Below are positions 11,537 through 22,900 of a stretch of 64,000 nucleotides of DNA, in pieces. The notes below the pieces were generated by a model. The model saw nothing but the letters and a program-made list of their open reading frames with translations, did no database searches and was not told the origin of the DNA. The translations under genes were made by a program, and so were the position numbers. The DNA lies in contig NC_089593.1 in the NCBI RefSeq assembly GCF_019320115.1, positions 39,130,675-39,194,674 of the forward strand, given 5' to 3'. The first letter of the stretch is position 1. Each line of letters starts with the position of its first letter. The stretch is from Miscanthus floridulus. Taxonomy: Eukaryota > Streptophyta > Magnoliopsida > Poales > Poaceae.

Positions 11537-12229
11537 TACCTCGACTGGTCTCGGGAGGCGATCACCTTTGAACGGGATGACCACCCCGATTATGTCCCAA
11601 ACCTAGGGCAGTACCCACTTGTCGTCGACCCGATCATCGGCAACACCCGGGTCACCAAGGTGTTGATGGACGGAGGAAGCGGTCTCAACATCCTCTACGC
11701 CAACACCCTAGAACTCCTGGGGCTCGACTAGTCATAGCTTCGAGGCAATGCCGTGCCCTTCCACGGCATCATGCCGGAGAAACGCACGCGACCCCTCGGG
11801 CGCATCGACTTGCCCGTCTACTTCAGCACTCCCTCCAACTACCACAAGGAGGTCCTCACCTTTGAGGTGGTTGGGTTCAAGGGGACCTATCACACCATCC
11901 TGGGGCGCCCGTGCTACGCCAAGTTCATGGCGATCCCCAACTACACATACCTTAAGCTCAAGATGCCGGGCCCCAACGGCGTCATCATTGTCGAGTCCAC
12001 GTACGAGCATGCATACGACTGCGATGTCGAATGCATCGAGTACGCTGAGGCTCTCGTGGAGGCCGAGACCCTCATCGTCGACCTTAACCAACTTGGTAGT
12101 GAGGCGCCTGACTCCAAGCATCGTGTCAGGACTTTCGAGCCCACGGAGGCCATCAAGCTTGTCCCGGTCGACCCCATCGGCTCCAACGACCGGGCGTTGA
12201 GGATCAACGCCACCCTCGACAGCAAATAG
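11537..12229 (+). pseudogene. Aspartic protease region of Tat-lineage gypsy element
   Basis: This continues the Gag frame after the stop at 11534. The active-site region reads VLMDGGSGLNILYANTL, a DGGS form of the retropepsin D-S/T-G motif that is common in Tat elements. The flap and C-terminal part include HTILGRPCYAKFMAIPNYTY, matching the ILGR signature. Stops lie at 11729, 11735 and 12227 (TAG), where relatives would be expected to have Gln. The enzyme would cleave the Gag-Pol polyprotein. It is joined to RT without a frame change, as expected for a single polyprotein. Confidence 0.83.
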
Positions 12230-13850
12230 GAAGCTGTGCTCATCGACTTTCTCTGCATGAATGCTGATGTATTCGCGTGGAGTCCCTCGGGCATGCCGGG
12301 TATACCAAGGGAAGTCGCCGAGCACGCCTTGGACATCCGGGCCAGCTCCAGACCGGTGAAGCAGCGCCTGCGCCGATTCGACGAGGAAAAGTGCAGGGCT
12401 ATCGATGAGGAGGTGTAGAAGCTTTTGGCGGCCGGATTCATCAAGGAAGTGTCCCATCCCGAGTGGTTAGCTAATCCTATATTAGTTAAAAAGAAAAATG
12501 GTAAGTGGAGGATGTGTGTAGACTACACCAGTTTGAATAAAGCATGTCCAAAAGTCCCTTTCCCATTACCTCGAATCGACCAAATCATTGACTCCACCAC
12601 GGGATGCGAAACCTTATCTTTCCTTGATGCGTATTCCGGTTACCATCAAATCAAGATGAAAGAATCCAACCAGCTCGCGACTTCTTTCATCACACCATTC
12701 AGCATGTACTGCTATGTGACTATGCCGTTCGGCCTCAGGAATGCAGGGGCCACATACCAGTGGTGCATGACCTAGATCTTTGGTGAGCACATCGGGTGAA
12801 CCATCGAGGCCTACGTGGATGATATCGTGGTCAAGTCCAGAAAGGCCAGTGATCTCGTCGGCGACTTGGAAATAGCCTTTAGATGCCTCAGAGAGAAGGG
12901 CATCAAGCTCAACCCCGAGAAGTGTGTCTTCGGGGTCCCCCGAGGCATGCTCTTGGGATTCATAGTCTTAGAGCATGGCATCGAGGCCAACCCAGAGAAG
13001 GTCTCAGCCATGCAGAGGGTTATGGGATGCCTTGCGGCCCTGAGCCGCTTCATCTCGCACCTTGGCGAAAAAGGCTTGCCTCTGTACCGCCTCTTGAGAA
13101 AATCTGAACGCTTTTCTTGGACCCCCGAGGCCGAAGAAGCCCTCACCAAACTCAAGGCATTGCTCTCCAATCCTCCTGTCCTAGTGCTGCCGACCAAGGG
13201 CAAGGCCCTCTTACTCTACGTTGCCGCAAGACCCAAGTGGTCAGCGCGACCGTAGTAGTCGAGAGATAGGAAGAGGGGCATGCTCTACCCGTCCAACGAC
13301 CTGTTTACTTCATCAGCGAGGTGCTCTCTAAGACTAAGACATGCTACCCCCACATCCAGAAGCTGGTCTACGCCATAGTCTTGGCTCGACGCAAGCTACG
13401 TCACTACTTTGAGTCCCACCCGATGACTGTGGTGTCGTCTTTCCGTCTGGGAGAGATAATCCAGAACCGGGAGGCCTCGGGTAGAATAGCCAAGTGGGCT
13501 GTCGAACTCATGGGGGAAGCCCTATCTTTTGCGCCTCAAAAAGCAATTAAATCCCAGGTCTTGGCCGATTTTGTGGCTGAGTGGACTGACACCCAACTGC
13601 CACATGCTCAAATCCAGGCGGAATGTTGGACCATGTACTTTGACGGGTCCCTGATGAATACCGGGGCAGGCGCGGGTCTGCTCTTCATCTCACCCCTCGT
13701 AGTGCACATGCGCTACATGATCTGGCTCCACTTCGCCGCCTCCAACAACGCAGCCGAATACGAAGCCCTCGTCAATGGCTTGTAGATTGCCATCGAACTT
13801 GGAGTATGGCGTCTCGATGTATAGGGCGATTCGCAGCTCGTCGTCAATCA
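12230..13850 (+). pseudogene. Reverse transcriptase and RNase H of Tat-lineage element
   Basis: RT begins with WSPSGMPGIPREVAEHAL. It carries the palm motifs VKKKNGKWRMCVDYTSLNKA, FLDAYSGYHQI and TMPFGLRNAGATYQ, and an intact AYVDDIVV catalytic site near 12812-12835. Stops lie at 12416, 12773 and 12797. Compared with what I recall of the family, about a dozen residues seem missing in frame near 13010, before QRVMGCLAALSRFI. A one-base loss near 13229 moves the frame from 2 to 1. The RNase H section follows with VVSATVVVE, YFESHPMTVV and MYFDGSLMNTGAGAGL. More TAG stops lie at 13267, 13783 and 13822. It would copy element RNA into DNA. Confidence 0.87.
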
Positions 13851-15402
13851 AGTGATGAAGGAGTCAAACTACCATGACCCCAAAATGGAGGCATACTACA
13901 AGTTGGTACGTCGCCTAGAAGACAAGTTCGACGGTCTCAAACTCAACCACATTGCGCGAAAATTCAATGAGGCCCCGGTCCCACCAAACATCTTCACCAA
14001 AGACCTCCATAAGCCTTCCATTGACTACGCCTCGGTAGTGGAAGAGGTCCCACCGGTTGAGCCCACCATAGAGCCCGAGGCCCCCTCAGTCACCAGGACC
14101 CTTACTACCGAGCCCGAGGTCATGGAAATCAACATGGAATCTCCCGAGGCCAACTAGGGCACGGACTGGCGAGTCCTGTTCCTTGATTGTCTCGTTTGAG
14201 GAGAGCTTCCTGCAGACAGGACCGAAGCCCGACGACTTGCGCGATGAGCCAAAACTTACGTCCTCAGCAACGGCGAGTTGTACAGGCGAAGCCCATCTGG
14301 CATCCTCCAACAGTGCATCACCTTCGAGGCAGGCCAGGCCCTACTTTGGGACTTGCACGTGGGAGCCTGTGGGTACCATGCAGTGCCTCAGACGCTCGTC
14401 GGAAACGCCTTCCGCCAAGGGTTCTACTGGCCAACGGCGGTTGTTGACGCCACCAAGCTCGTACGCTCCTGCGAGGGATGCCAGTACTTTGCGCGGCAGA
14501 CGCACCTCCTAGCCCAAGCCCTCCAAACCATCCCCATTACATGGCCATTTGCCATGTGGGGGCTGGACATGGTTGGGCCTCTGTAGAAGGCCCCCGGGGG
14601 CTATACCCATTTGCTGGTAGCGATCGACAAGTTCTCCAAGTGGATCGAGGCTCATCCGATCATTCGAATCAAATCCGAGCAAGCGGTGCTATTCTTCACT
14701 GATATCATCCACAGGTTTGAGGTTTCAAACACCATCATCACTGACAATGGGACACAATTCACCGCCCACAAGTTCCTGATGTTCTGTGATGATCACCACA
14801 TCCATGTGGCCTAGTCGGCCATAGGACACCCTAGGACAAATGACCAAGTATAACGTGCCAACGGCATGATCCTACAGGGCCTCAAGCCAAGAATATACAA
14901 CCGGTTGAAGAAATTTGGCAAGAAATGGCTTGCCAAACTCCCGTCGGTCATCTGGAGCCTGAGGAACACTTTGAGCCGAGCCATGGGGTTCACACCATTC
15001 TTCCTGGTCTATGGAGCCAAGGCCATCCTCCCCACTGACTTGGAGTACGGTTCCCCAATGCTATAGGCCTACAACGAGCAAAGCAACCGCACTGCCCGTG
15101 AAGACACCCTCGACCAACAAGAGGAAGCCTGAGACGTTGCGCTGCTACATTCAGCCAAGTACCAGCAAGCCCTATGATGCTATCAAGCCCGGCACATTTG
15201 AAGCCGAGACCTGAAGGTGGGCGACCTGGTGCTGAGACTGAGGCAGAGCAACAAGGGCTGCCACAAGCTGACCCCGCCATAGGAAGGGTCGTACATCGTC
15301 GCCCAAGTGCTAAAGCCCGGGACCTATAAGCTAGCCAACGAGAAGGGTGAAATCCTCACCAACGCTTGGAACATAGAACAGCTATGTCATTTCTACCCTT
15401 AA
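13851..15402 (+). pseudogene. RNase H tail and integrase of Tat-lineage element
   Basis: The frame stays in register 1 to the natural TAA at 15400 after NAWNIEQLCHFYP, a typical pol terminus of RIRE2-like elements. An HHCC-type zinc segment is present (LHVGACGYHAVPQTL, then CEGCQ). The first two catalytic Asp are visible in WGLDMVGPL and IITDNGTQF. The third catalytic residue, the Glu expected in QVERANG, is replaced by TAA at 14851. Other stops lie at 14155, 14197, 14245, 14584, 14812, 15064, 15130, 15175, 15199 and 15280. The segment VGDLVLRLRQSNKGCHKL is the C-terminal SH3-like domain. The spacer at 13990-14160 between RNase H and integrase is poorly conserved. Confidence 0.86.
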
Positions 15403-16022
15403 ATTTCCAAGCATTGTATATATTGTTTCTCGAAATACATTAAAGAAGCGTTCTTTAGTTGTTCTAATTTTTCGAGAAACCCCCCAAGCCCATCGATGGG
15501 GGATCAGCATTTCGATAATGCTACAAGGGAGACTCGGCTCTGCCTCTACAGAGGTGCCCACCATGGGGCTTGAACAAGACTCGGCTCTTCCTCTGCAGAA
15601 CCGATCCTCCCTCGGGAGCTAAAAGGGGGGGACCCCCTAAGTCCCAGGCACCATTTTTTAGTCGTTTTTCGAAAAAAATTCTACGCCAAACTCTCTCGCG
15701 TACTCTGACAAATCGATTGTAAAAAACCTAAGGACTGAAAGTCTGTCTCAGGGCCAAAAGGCCTGCCGAGCCACAAGACGGCCTACACCTCTAGGCTATG
15801 GCAACTCCCTCACCACCTTTTGCCCGAGGGGCAGCTTAGGCTCCGAGGAAGTTTTTTGCAAGTGATATGTTCAGAGATGAGACAGAGGACAGAGGCTTGG
15901 AAATACAATAAAAATGATTAAAAAACGTAGACACATAAGTACTTTAAAAAAGGCCTCGACGGCCACAAGCGTTATGATACGGTAACATAAGTCCTAATCT
16001 GTTTACATGACCCCTTTGGCCT
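15403..16022. other. Spacer between pol and antisense ORF
   Basis: No coding frame is supported. The stretch has short repeats of GACTCGGCTC, G/C homopolymer runs near 15480 and 15627, and an A-rich section around 15900. It probably holds the 3' untranslated ends of both pol and the opposite-strand ORF, which face each other here. Confidence 0.5.
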
Positions 16023-19000
16023 AGGTCAAAACTCAGGGTCGCCAGCATCGGTGGATGGCGTGGGGGGAACCACCTCCTCTTCGAACAAACTAGCCAATGC
16101 CGTGCCAGGGGCCTCAGCCGCCTCCTCCAGCTTCATGACCTCCTCCTCGGCCTCCTCATCATCCTCAGCCATGACATAACCGTCGCTGACGGCCTCAAGG
16201 TCGATGCCGGCGTAGTGCGAGGAGATGACGTCTAGGGCACGCTTGACGCCCATATGCAGTGCCCCCTGGAGCTGCTAGTGGACTCGGCTACTCAATGTGA
16301 TCAGGCGGCTCCTGAGGGAGCTACCTAACTCGACCCCCCGACCTCCAGGGCCTCGCAGGCGGTACGGGCGGTGCTCTACAGCACATTGTGCTCCCGGATC
16401 TTGGCCTTGAGCACCGCCTGCACTTCGATGAAGGCCTTGGCTGCCCAAGAGACCTCCTTCTCCAGCCCTATGCCCATATAGGAGGGATGGGGTTAAGAAC
16501 GCAAGAAAAACAAATAAAACAAGGGGCGCGGTTTAATAGGACTCACCCTCGGACTTTTTCTTCTAGGCTAAGGCCTCGACCCGGGAGGCCTTGGCCACCT
16601 TGAGGGCCTCTGCTAGGGCACCTTTCATCAGCAAGTGCATGCCCTGCTCCACACCCAGCTGCCCACCGATGGCCTTGGTAGAGGCCGTCGCTTTTTTAGC
16701 CCAGGACCTGAAGGTGTCCCGCTCGCCGGCCACCCGGGTCAACTCCTCCTCTAGCTCCTTGATTCGCGCCACCAAAGGGATGGCTTGCTCCCGGGCTGTG
16801 GTCGCCTCAGCCTTCATATTAGCACAACGAAGGCAGAGGTCCTCCACCTCCACGCTCCATGCCAATAGAAGCTCATTAGCATTGGTGAGCATGTCCTTCT
16901 ACTACCAGAGCTGGTCCTAGACGTCCCTCTCCCACCGTAGGAACATCGACTTCCCAAGGGACCGGGCCTCGAGCTCCTAGGTAGGCAAAACAAGGGTCAA
17001 GTACTGCGAGAAAACTCGGAAAAAGATGACACAGCATCGGGAAAGAAGGCGCACACTTGGGCAACCCTAGGTAGATCGTCAGCCACGATGGACAGCGCTG
17101 TCCACAGCGACTGCTCCGCCAGCTAGCGAAATTGCTCGAAGGAGCCCCAGCGCCCCCCCTCGGCCGCGTCCTCAAGGGCGAACAGAGGCTCCCCCTCAGG
17201 ATCGCCCCGGCTCCGCCACAAGACACGCGGGTGATCCCACCCGCGAGATTCAGGTTGTACTGGCACGAGGGCCGAACTCCCCTCGGCAGGAGTCGGGACT
17301 GGCTGCTCCGCGGTGCTGGCCGCCTCAACGTCCACCACCTCCTTTCCCTAGGAAGTATCGTCGGAGGAGATTGTTTAAACCTCCACTTCCCGAGCGCTCT
17401 CCTACGACGGCGACAGGTCTTGGACCGGGGGCGGTACTAAAGCTTCCCCCGCCTCGGTCTCCGCCACCTCGGCCTCGGTGGTCCCAGGAGCTCCAGCATC
17501 CGCCGCCTCGGCCTCGATAGCCCTAAAAGCCCTGGTCTCTGCCACCTTGGTCTCGGAGGTCCTAGGGGCCTCGACCTCACCCTCGGTGGCCTCAGCGACT
17601 GAAGTCGCCTTGGCTTCATCTGACTCATGAGCCTTGGCCTCGTGGGGCATAGGCGCCTCCTCCTCCGCTTGCTTCGTGGCCGCCTCGGTAACCTCTCCTT
17701 AGGCGACCGGCTCCTTCGGGTTGGCCCTCGCCGACGTCGCGCCATGCTATATGGCGGCTTGCGCCTCCACCACCCATTGGGCGGTCGAGCTGGTGCTCAC
17801 CTTGAGCGCCTTACGTGGCGCCAGGGCGGGCGCTTCTACCTGACGTTTCTGGCTGAAGGCAAAGCCCTCACAAGGTCAGCATATGCCCAAGGAACGAATG
17901 GGAGATGCTACAAACTCCATTGACAAAACACTTACCTCAAACAGGGACACAACCGCTTCCGCACTACGTCCCTTGTCCTCTGCAACGGCGGTGGTGGCGG
18001 CTGTGGCACGACCCCCGTGTCGGCTGGTGTTGGCCGGCCTTCACCGGACTCCAGTGCCCCCTCGACCCTCTGCGGAGGTGGTTGCATTGCCCCCACCGCC
18101 GCCTGCTCCACCTCCGTCATCGAGCCCACTGGGCTGACGGCATGCTTCCCTAACGCCCGTGCCTCGGGCGTGTCAGCCTTGGCCCTAGGGTGGGCGATCA
18201 CTGGCCCTGAGGCATCCTCTCCTCCTCTTAGAGACGCTAGGCCACTCGCCAATGCCCTGGGCGCTGTCTCCCTGACGTCAGGGAGATGATCTAGGGGACC
18301 CCACCCCGCCTCACTCTCATCGTCATCGCTCAAGGAATCCGACAACAACGGTGAGGGAGACGGCTCCACCGAGAGACCATCGTGCCTCTACTACCGGCGA
18401 CATTTCTCTAGCTCACCGCACTTGAGGCTCTTCCTCTTGCGCCTTGCCTCCTCGGCGTCCTTCCGCTCCTTGTACGCCTCGGCGTGCGCTCTGTTCACCG
18501 CCCACCGCTCTGTGTCCTCGGGAACGGGCAGCAGGGAGGATCGCACATCCCTCATCCCCTGTAGGAACAACAAACGCGAATAGGGGAACATATCAAAAAT
18601 GTAAGGAGCAAGGAGGCCTCGGGGGCCGCAGCGGCGCGTGACTCACTAGAGAGAGGTACCCCCATGATGGGCGCATCGAGAATAGGGTCAGACCACTGCT
18701 CCTCAGCCGCCCCTCCACCGTCTCTCTCACTCGACATAGAATCTCCTCGTCGGAGAGGGTGACGACGGACAACCGGACGCCATCGATTGGCTCATCCGGT
18801 GTCATCTCGAACAGGCGCTGCCGCTGAGCCATCAGCGGCAGCACCCTCCAACGGTGGAAGGCCACCATGACCACAGTCACCATAAGGCCGCGGCTGCATA
18901 GCCTCTCCAGCGCCTCTAGAAGTGGCCGCAGCTTGGGCTGATCAGCCATCGGGACGCCGTACCTCCACCTCTCTGGCTGGCTCTCCACAATCCGCCTGGT

Positions 19001-19648
19001 ATAGGGGGAAGCCCGCCATCGTCATTGCGGAGGTAGAACCAGCTATTGTACCAGCGACGGTTGGATGACACGAGCTGGGTTGGGATGTAGAGGGGCTACC
19101 GGTCTTGGCGTACTTGGAGAGTGCAGTCGCCGGCCCTCATCGCCTTCCGCGTGCCCGTCGTGCCTGTTAGCTTGGTGGTGAGCCCCGCCCAAAAGAGGTG
19201 GAGCCACAACTTCCAGTGGGGGGCAATGCCTAGGTACCCCTCGTAGACGGAGACGAAGATGGCCGCCTGCGCGATAGAGTTGGGGTTGAAGTTGTGGAGC
19301 TCCATGCCATAGTAGTGCAGGAGCGTCCGCATGAACCGGTCCGCCGGCAGGCCAAGACCGTGTTCTTGGAAGGCCACGAAGCTCATGACTGGGGTCGGTG
19401 ACTGGGCGGAGGACACCGTCGTCGATGAGCGACTGCAGCGTCTCCACAGACACATCAGACGGACCCCAAGGATCCACCTAGAGGACAACGGCGGTAACGC
19501 GTGCTCTCGCTTACTCTCTCTCTCTCTCCTCCCCCTTCTCCCTTCTTCTCCCCGGTGCTCTCTTCCTCTGTTCTTAGCAACTGCTCGAGGGCAGAAAGGG
19601 CGAACATAGGCAGGCAAGGTAAGGAGGGGCGGGGCGAGGCTTGTCACA
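16023..19648 (-). pseudogene. Antisense ORF region, PF04195-like (putative gypsy-type transposon protein)
   Basis: Read on the minus strand from about 19648 down, open pieces join into one decayed gene. The N-terminal part (19477-19096) has DDGVLRPVTDPS, then VMSFVAFQEHGLGLPADRFM, HNFNPNSIAQAAIF and EGYLGIAPHWKLWLHLF. These match my memory of Pfam PF04195, a domain found on the antisense strand of plant gypsy elements. The piece at 18988-18593 continues with WFYLRNDDG-type sequence, QPERWRYGVP and LRPLLEALERL. Basic (18591-18391), Pro/Ala/Glu-rich low-complexity (18369-17402) and coiled-coil (16892-16563) sections follow. Stops and frame changes break it, and introns may account for some breaks. 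Function is unknown. Its direction is opposite to gag-pol. Confidence 0.75.
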
Positions 19649-19657
19649 TATTTATGA
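19648..19657 (-). promoter_or_regulatory. Candidate TATA box for the antisense ORF
   Basis: The minus strand reads CATAAATATG here, upstream of the PF04195-like frame and of a GA/CT-rich tract at 19509-19560 that could be its 5' untranslated region. Spacing suits transcription toward lower coordinates. This is inference from sequence alone. Confidence 0.4.
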
Positions 19658-19906
19658 GGGAGGGAAGGGGGGTGAAACGGATGGGCGATGAAACCGGGGA
19701 AGTTTCCCTCAGATCTAGCGCAGTTAATCCAGATCCAACCAAACCACCCACGCGTCCACCTTTTCCTTATTAATCACACGCACATAGTAGCGTCCCATCC
19801 ATAGACATCGCGTCACATCTAACCACAGCAATGGCTGGCGCCATTCCGCCTCCCCGAGGAACCACCTCAAAAGGCGCAAACCGCCGTCGTCAGCCGATGG
19901 AAAGGG

Positions 19907-22900
19907 AATATCCCCCACCCGATTCCTTTCAGACTAAGGAACTGGGCACTGAGCCCGTTACGTTCTAGGGGTTCAAAGGCAGGGCCCCTAAGGGTCTCGA
20001 CAGCCACCCCAAGACAAACAGAGTCAAGGATGACTATGGGCGAGCCCGTACATGGCCGAGGCCCGAGCAAGCAATTGCTTGGGATGCCCAAAGTCGTGCC
20101 CGAGACCGGTATGGAGGTCTTTGAATGGGATCCCACCGCAAGGAGGCACCGAGCCCCCAGGGCCAATTGAACAGCCCTAGGACCCACTAGAGAAGCCCTC
20201 AGGTACCTTTGGAGTGCGTCTCTGGACCACTAGCCGACCCCTATCGAATGAGGCACAGGCCTCCACTCGGACTTACCTGATAACAGCTCACCAGAGGTGT
20301 CACTGCTCGCGCCCACCGAGGGTAGCCTGGCATTCTCCACCCCTCCTTCCAAATGAAAAGGATGCGCGAGGGCCGCACAAAAAAGATAGGGAAACTCCTG
20401 ATCGCCCTCTTACTCTGGGCAGAGGCTCGGGGGCTATTTCTGCAACCAACCCGATTCCTTTCAGACTAAGATACTAGGCAATGAGCCCGTTATGGTCCAG
20501 GGGTTCAAAGGCTGGGCCCCTGAGGGTCTCGATAGCCGCCCTAGGACAAACAGAGTCAGGGATGACTATGGGCGAGCCCGTACATGGCTGAGGCCCAAGC
20601 AAGCGACTGCTTGGGATGCCCTAAGTCGTGTCCGAGACTGGCAGTGAAGTCTCTGAATGGGATCCCACCATAGGGAGGCACCGAGCCCCCGGGGCCAATC
20701 GAATGGCCCTGGGACCCACTAGAGAAGCCCTGTGGTACTTTTGGAGTGTGTCTATGGACAACCAGCCAACCCCTATCGAATGGGGCATGGGCCTCCACTT
20801 GGACTTACCCGATAACAGCTCACCGGAGGTGTCACTACTCGCGCCCACTGAGGGTAGCCTGGCATACTCCACCCCTCCTTCTGAACGAAAAGGATGCACA
20901 AGGGCCGCACAAAAAAGATAGAGAAACTCCTGATCGCCCTCTTGCTCCGAGCAGAGGCTCGGGGGCTCTTCCTACAACCAACCCGATTCCTTTCAGACCA
21001 AGGAACTGGGCACCGAGCCTGTTACAGTCTAGGGGTTCGAAGGCTGGTCCCCCGAGGGTCTCGACAGCCGCCCTAGGACAAATAGAGTCAGGGATGACTA
21101 TGGACAAGCCCGTACATGGTCGAGGCCCAAGCAAGCAATTGCTTGGGATGCCCTAAGTCGTGTCTGAGACCAGCAGGGAGGTCTCTGAATGGGATCCCAC
21201 CGCAGGGAGGCACCAAGCCCTCGAGGCTAATCGAACGGCCCTGAGACCCACTAGAGAAGCCCTCTAGTATGTTTGGAGTGCGTCTCTGGACCACTAGCCA
21301 ACCCTATTGAATGGGGAATGGGCCTCCACTCGGACTTACCCGATAACAGCTCACCGAAGGTGTCACTGCTCGCGCCCACCAAGGGTAGCCTAGCATTCTC
21401 CACCCCTCCTTCCGAACAAAAAGGATGCGCGAGGGCTGCACAAAAAAAGACAGGGAAACTCCTGATCGCCCTCTTGCTCCGGGCAGAGGCTCGGGGGCTC
21501 TTCCTATAACCAACCCGATTCCTTTCAGACTAAGGAACTGGGCACCGAGCCCGTTACGGTCCATGGGTTTGAAGGCTAGGCCCCCGAGGGTCTCGACAGC
21601 TGCCCTAGGACAAACAGAGTCAGGGATGACTATGGGCGAGCCCATACATGGTCGAGGCCCAAGCAAGCGACTGCTTGGGATGCCCTAAGTCGTGTCCGAG
21701 ATCGGCAGGGAAGTCTCTGAATGGGATCCCACCGTAGGGAGGCACCGAGCCCCCGAGGCCAATCGAACGGCCCTGGGACCCACTAGAGAAGCCCTCTGGT
21801 ACTTTTGGAGTGCGTCTCTTGACCACCAGCTGACCCCTATCAAATGGGGCATGGGCCTCCACCTAGACTTACCCGATAACAGCTCACCGGAGGTGTCACT
21901 ACTCGCGTCCATTGAGGGTAGCCTAGCATACTCCACCCCTCCTTCCGAACAAAAAGGATGTGCGAGGGCCACACAAAAAAGACAGGGAAACTCCTGATCG
22001 CCCTCTTGCTCCGAGTAGAGGCTCGGGGGCTCTTCCTGCAACCAACCTGATTCCTTTCAGACTAAGGAACTAGGCACCGAGCCTGTTATGGTCTACGGGT
22101 TCGAAGGTTGGGCCCCCGAGGGTCTCGACAGCCGCCCTAGGACAAACAGAGTCAGGGATGACTATGGGCGAGCCCGTACATGGCCGAGGCCCAAGCAAGC
22201 AATTGCTTGGGATGCCCTAAGTCGTGTCCGAGACCGGCAGGGAGGTCTTTGAATGAGATCCCACCGCAGGGAGGCACCGAGCCCCCGGGGCCAATCGAAC
22301 GGCCCAGGGACCCACTAGAGAAGCCCTCTGGTACTTTTGGAGTGCGTCTATGGACCACCAGCTGACCCCTATCGAATGGGGCATGGGCCTCCACTTAGAC
22401 TTACCCGATAACAGCTCACCGGAGGTGTCACTGCTCGCACCCACCGAGGGTAGCCTGGCATACTCCACCCCTCCTTTCGAATGAAAAGGATGTGCAAGGG
22501 CCGCACAAAAAAGACAAGGAAACTCCTGATCGCCCTCTTGCTCCGGGCAGAGGCTCGGGGGCTCTTCCTGCAACCAACCTAATTCCTTTCAGACTAAGAA
22601 ACTAGGCACCGAGCCCGTTACGGTCTAGGGGTTCGAAGGCTGGGCCCCCGAGGGTCTCGACAGCCGCCCTAGGACAAACAAATTCAGGGATGACTATGGG
22701 CAAGCCCGTACATGGCCGAGGCCCAAGCAAGCAATTTGCTTAGGATGCCCTAAGTCGTGTCTGAGACCGGCAGGGAGGTCTCTAAATGGGATCCCACCGC
22801 AGGGAGGCACCATGCCCCCAGGGCCAATCGAACAGCCCTAGGACCCACTAGAGAAGCCCTCTGGTAGGTTTGGAGTGCGTCTCTGGACTGCTAGTCGACC

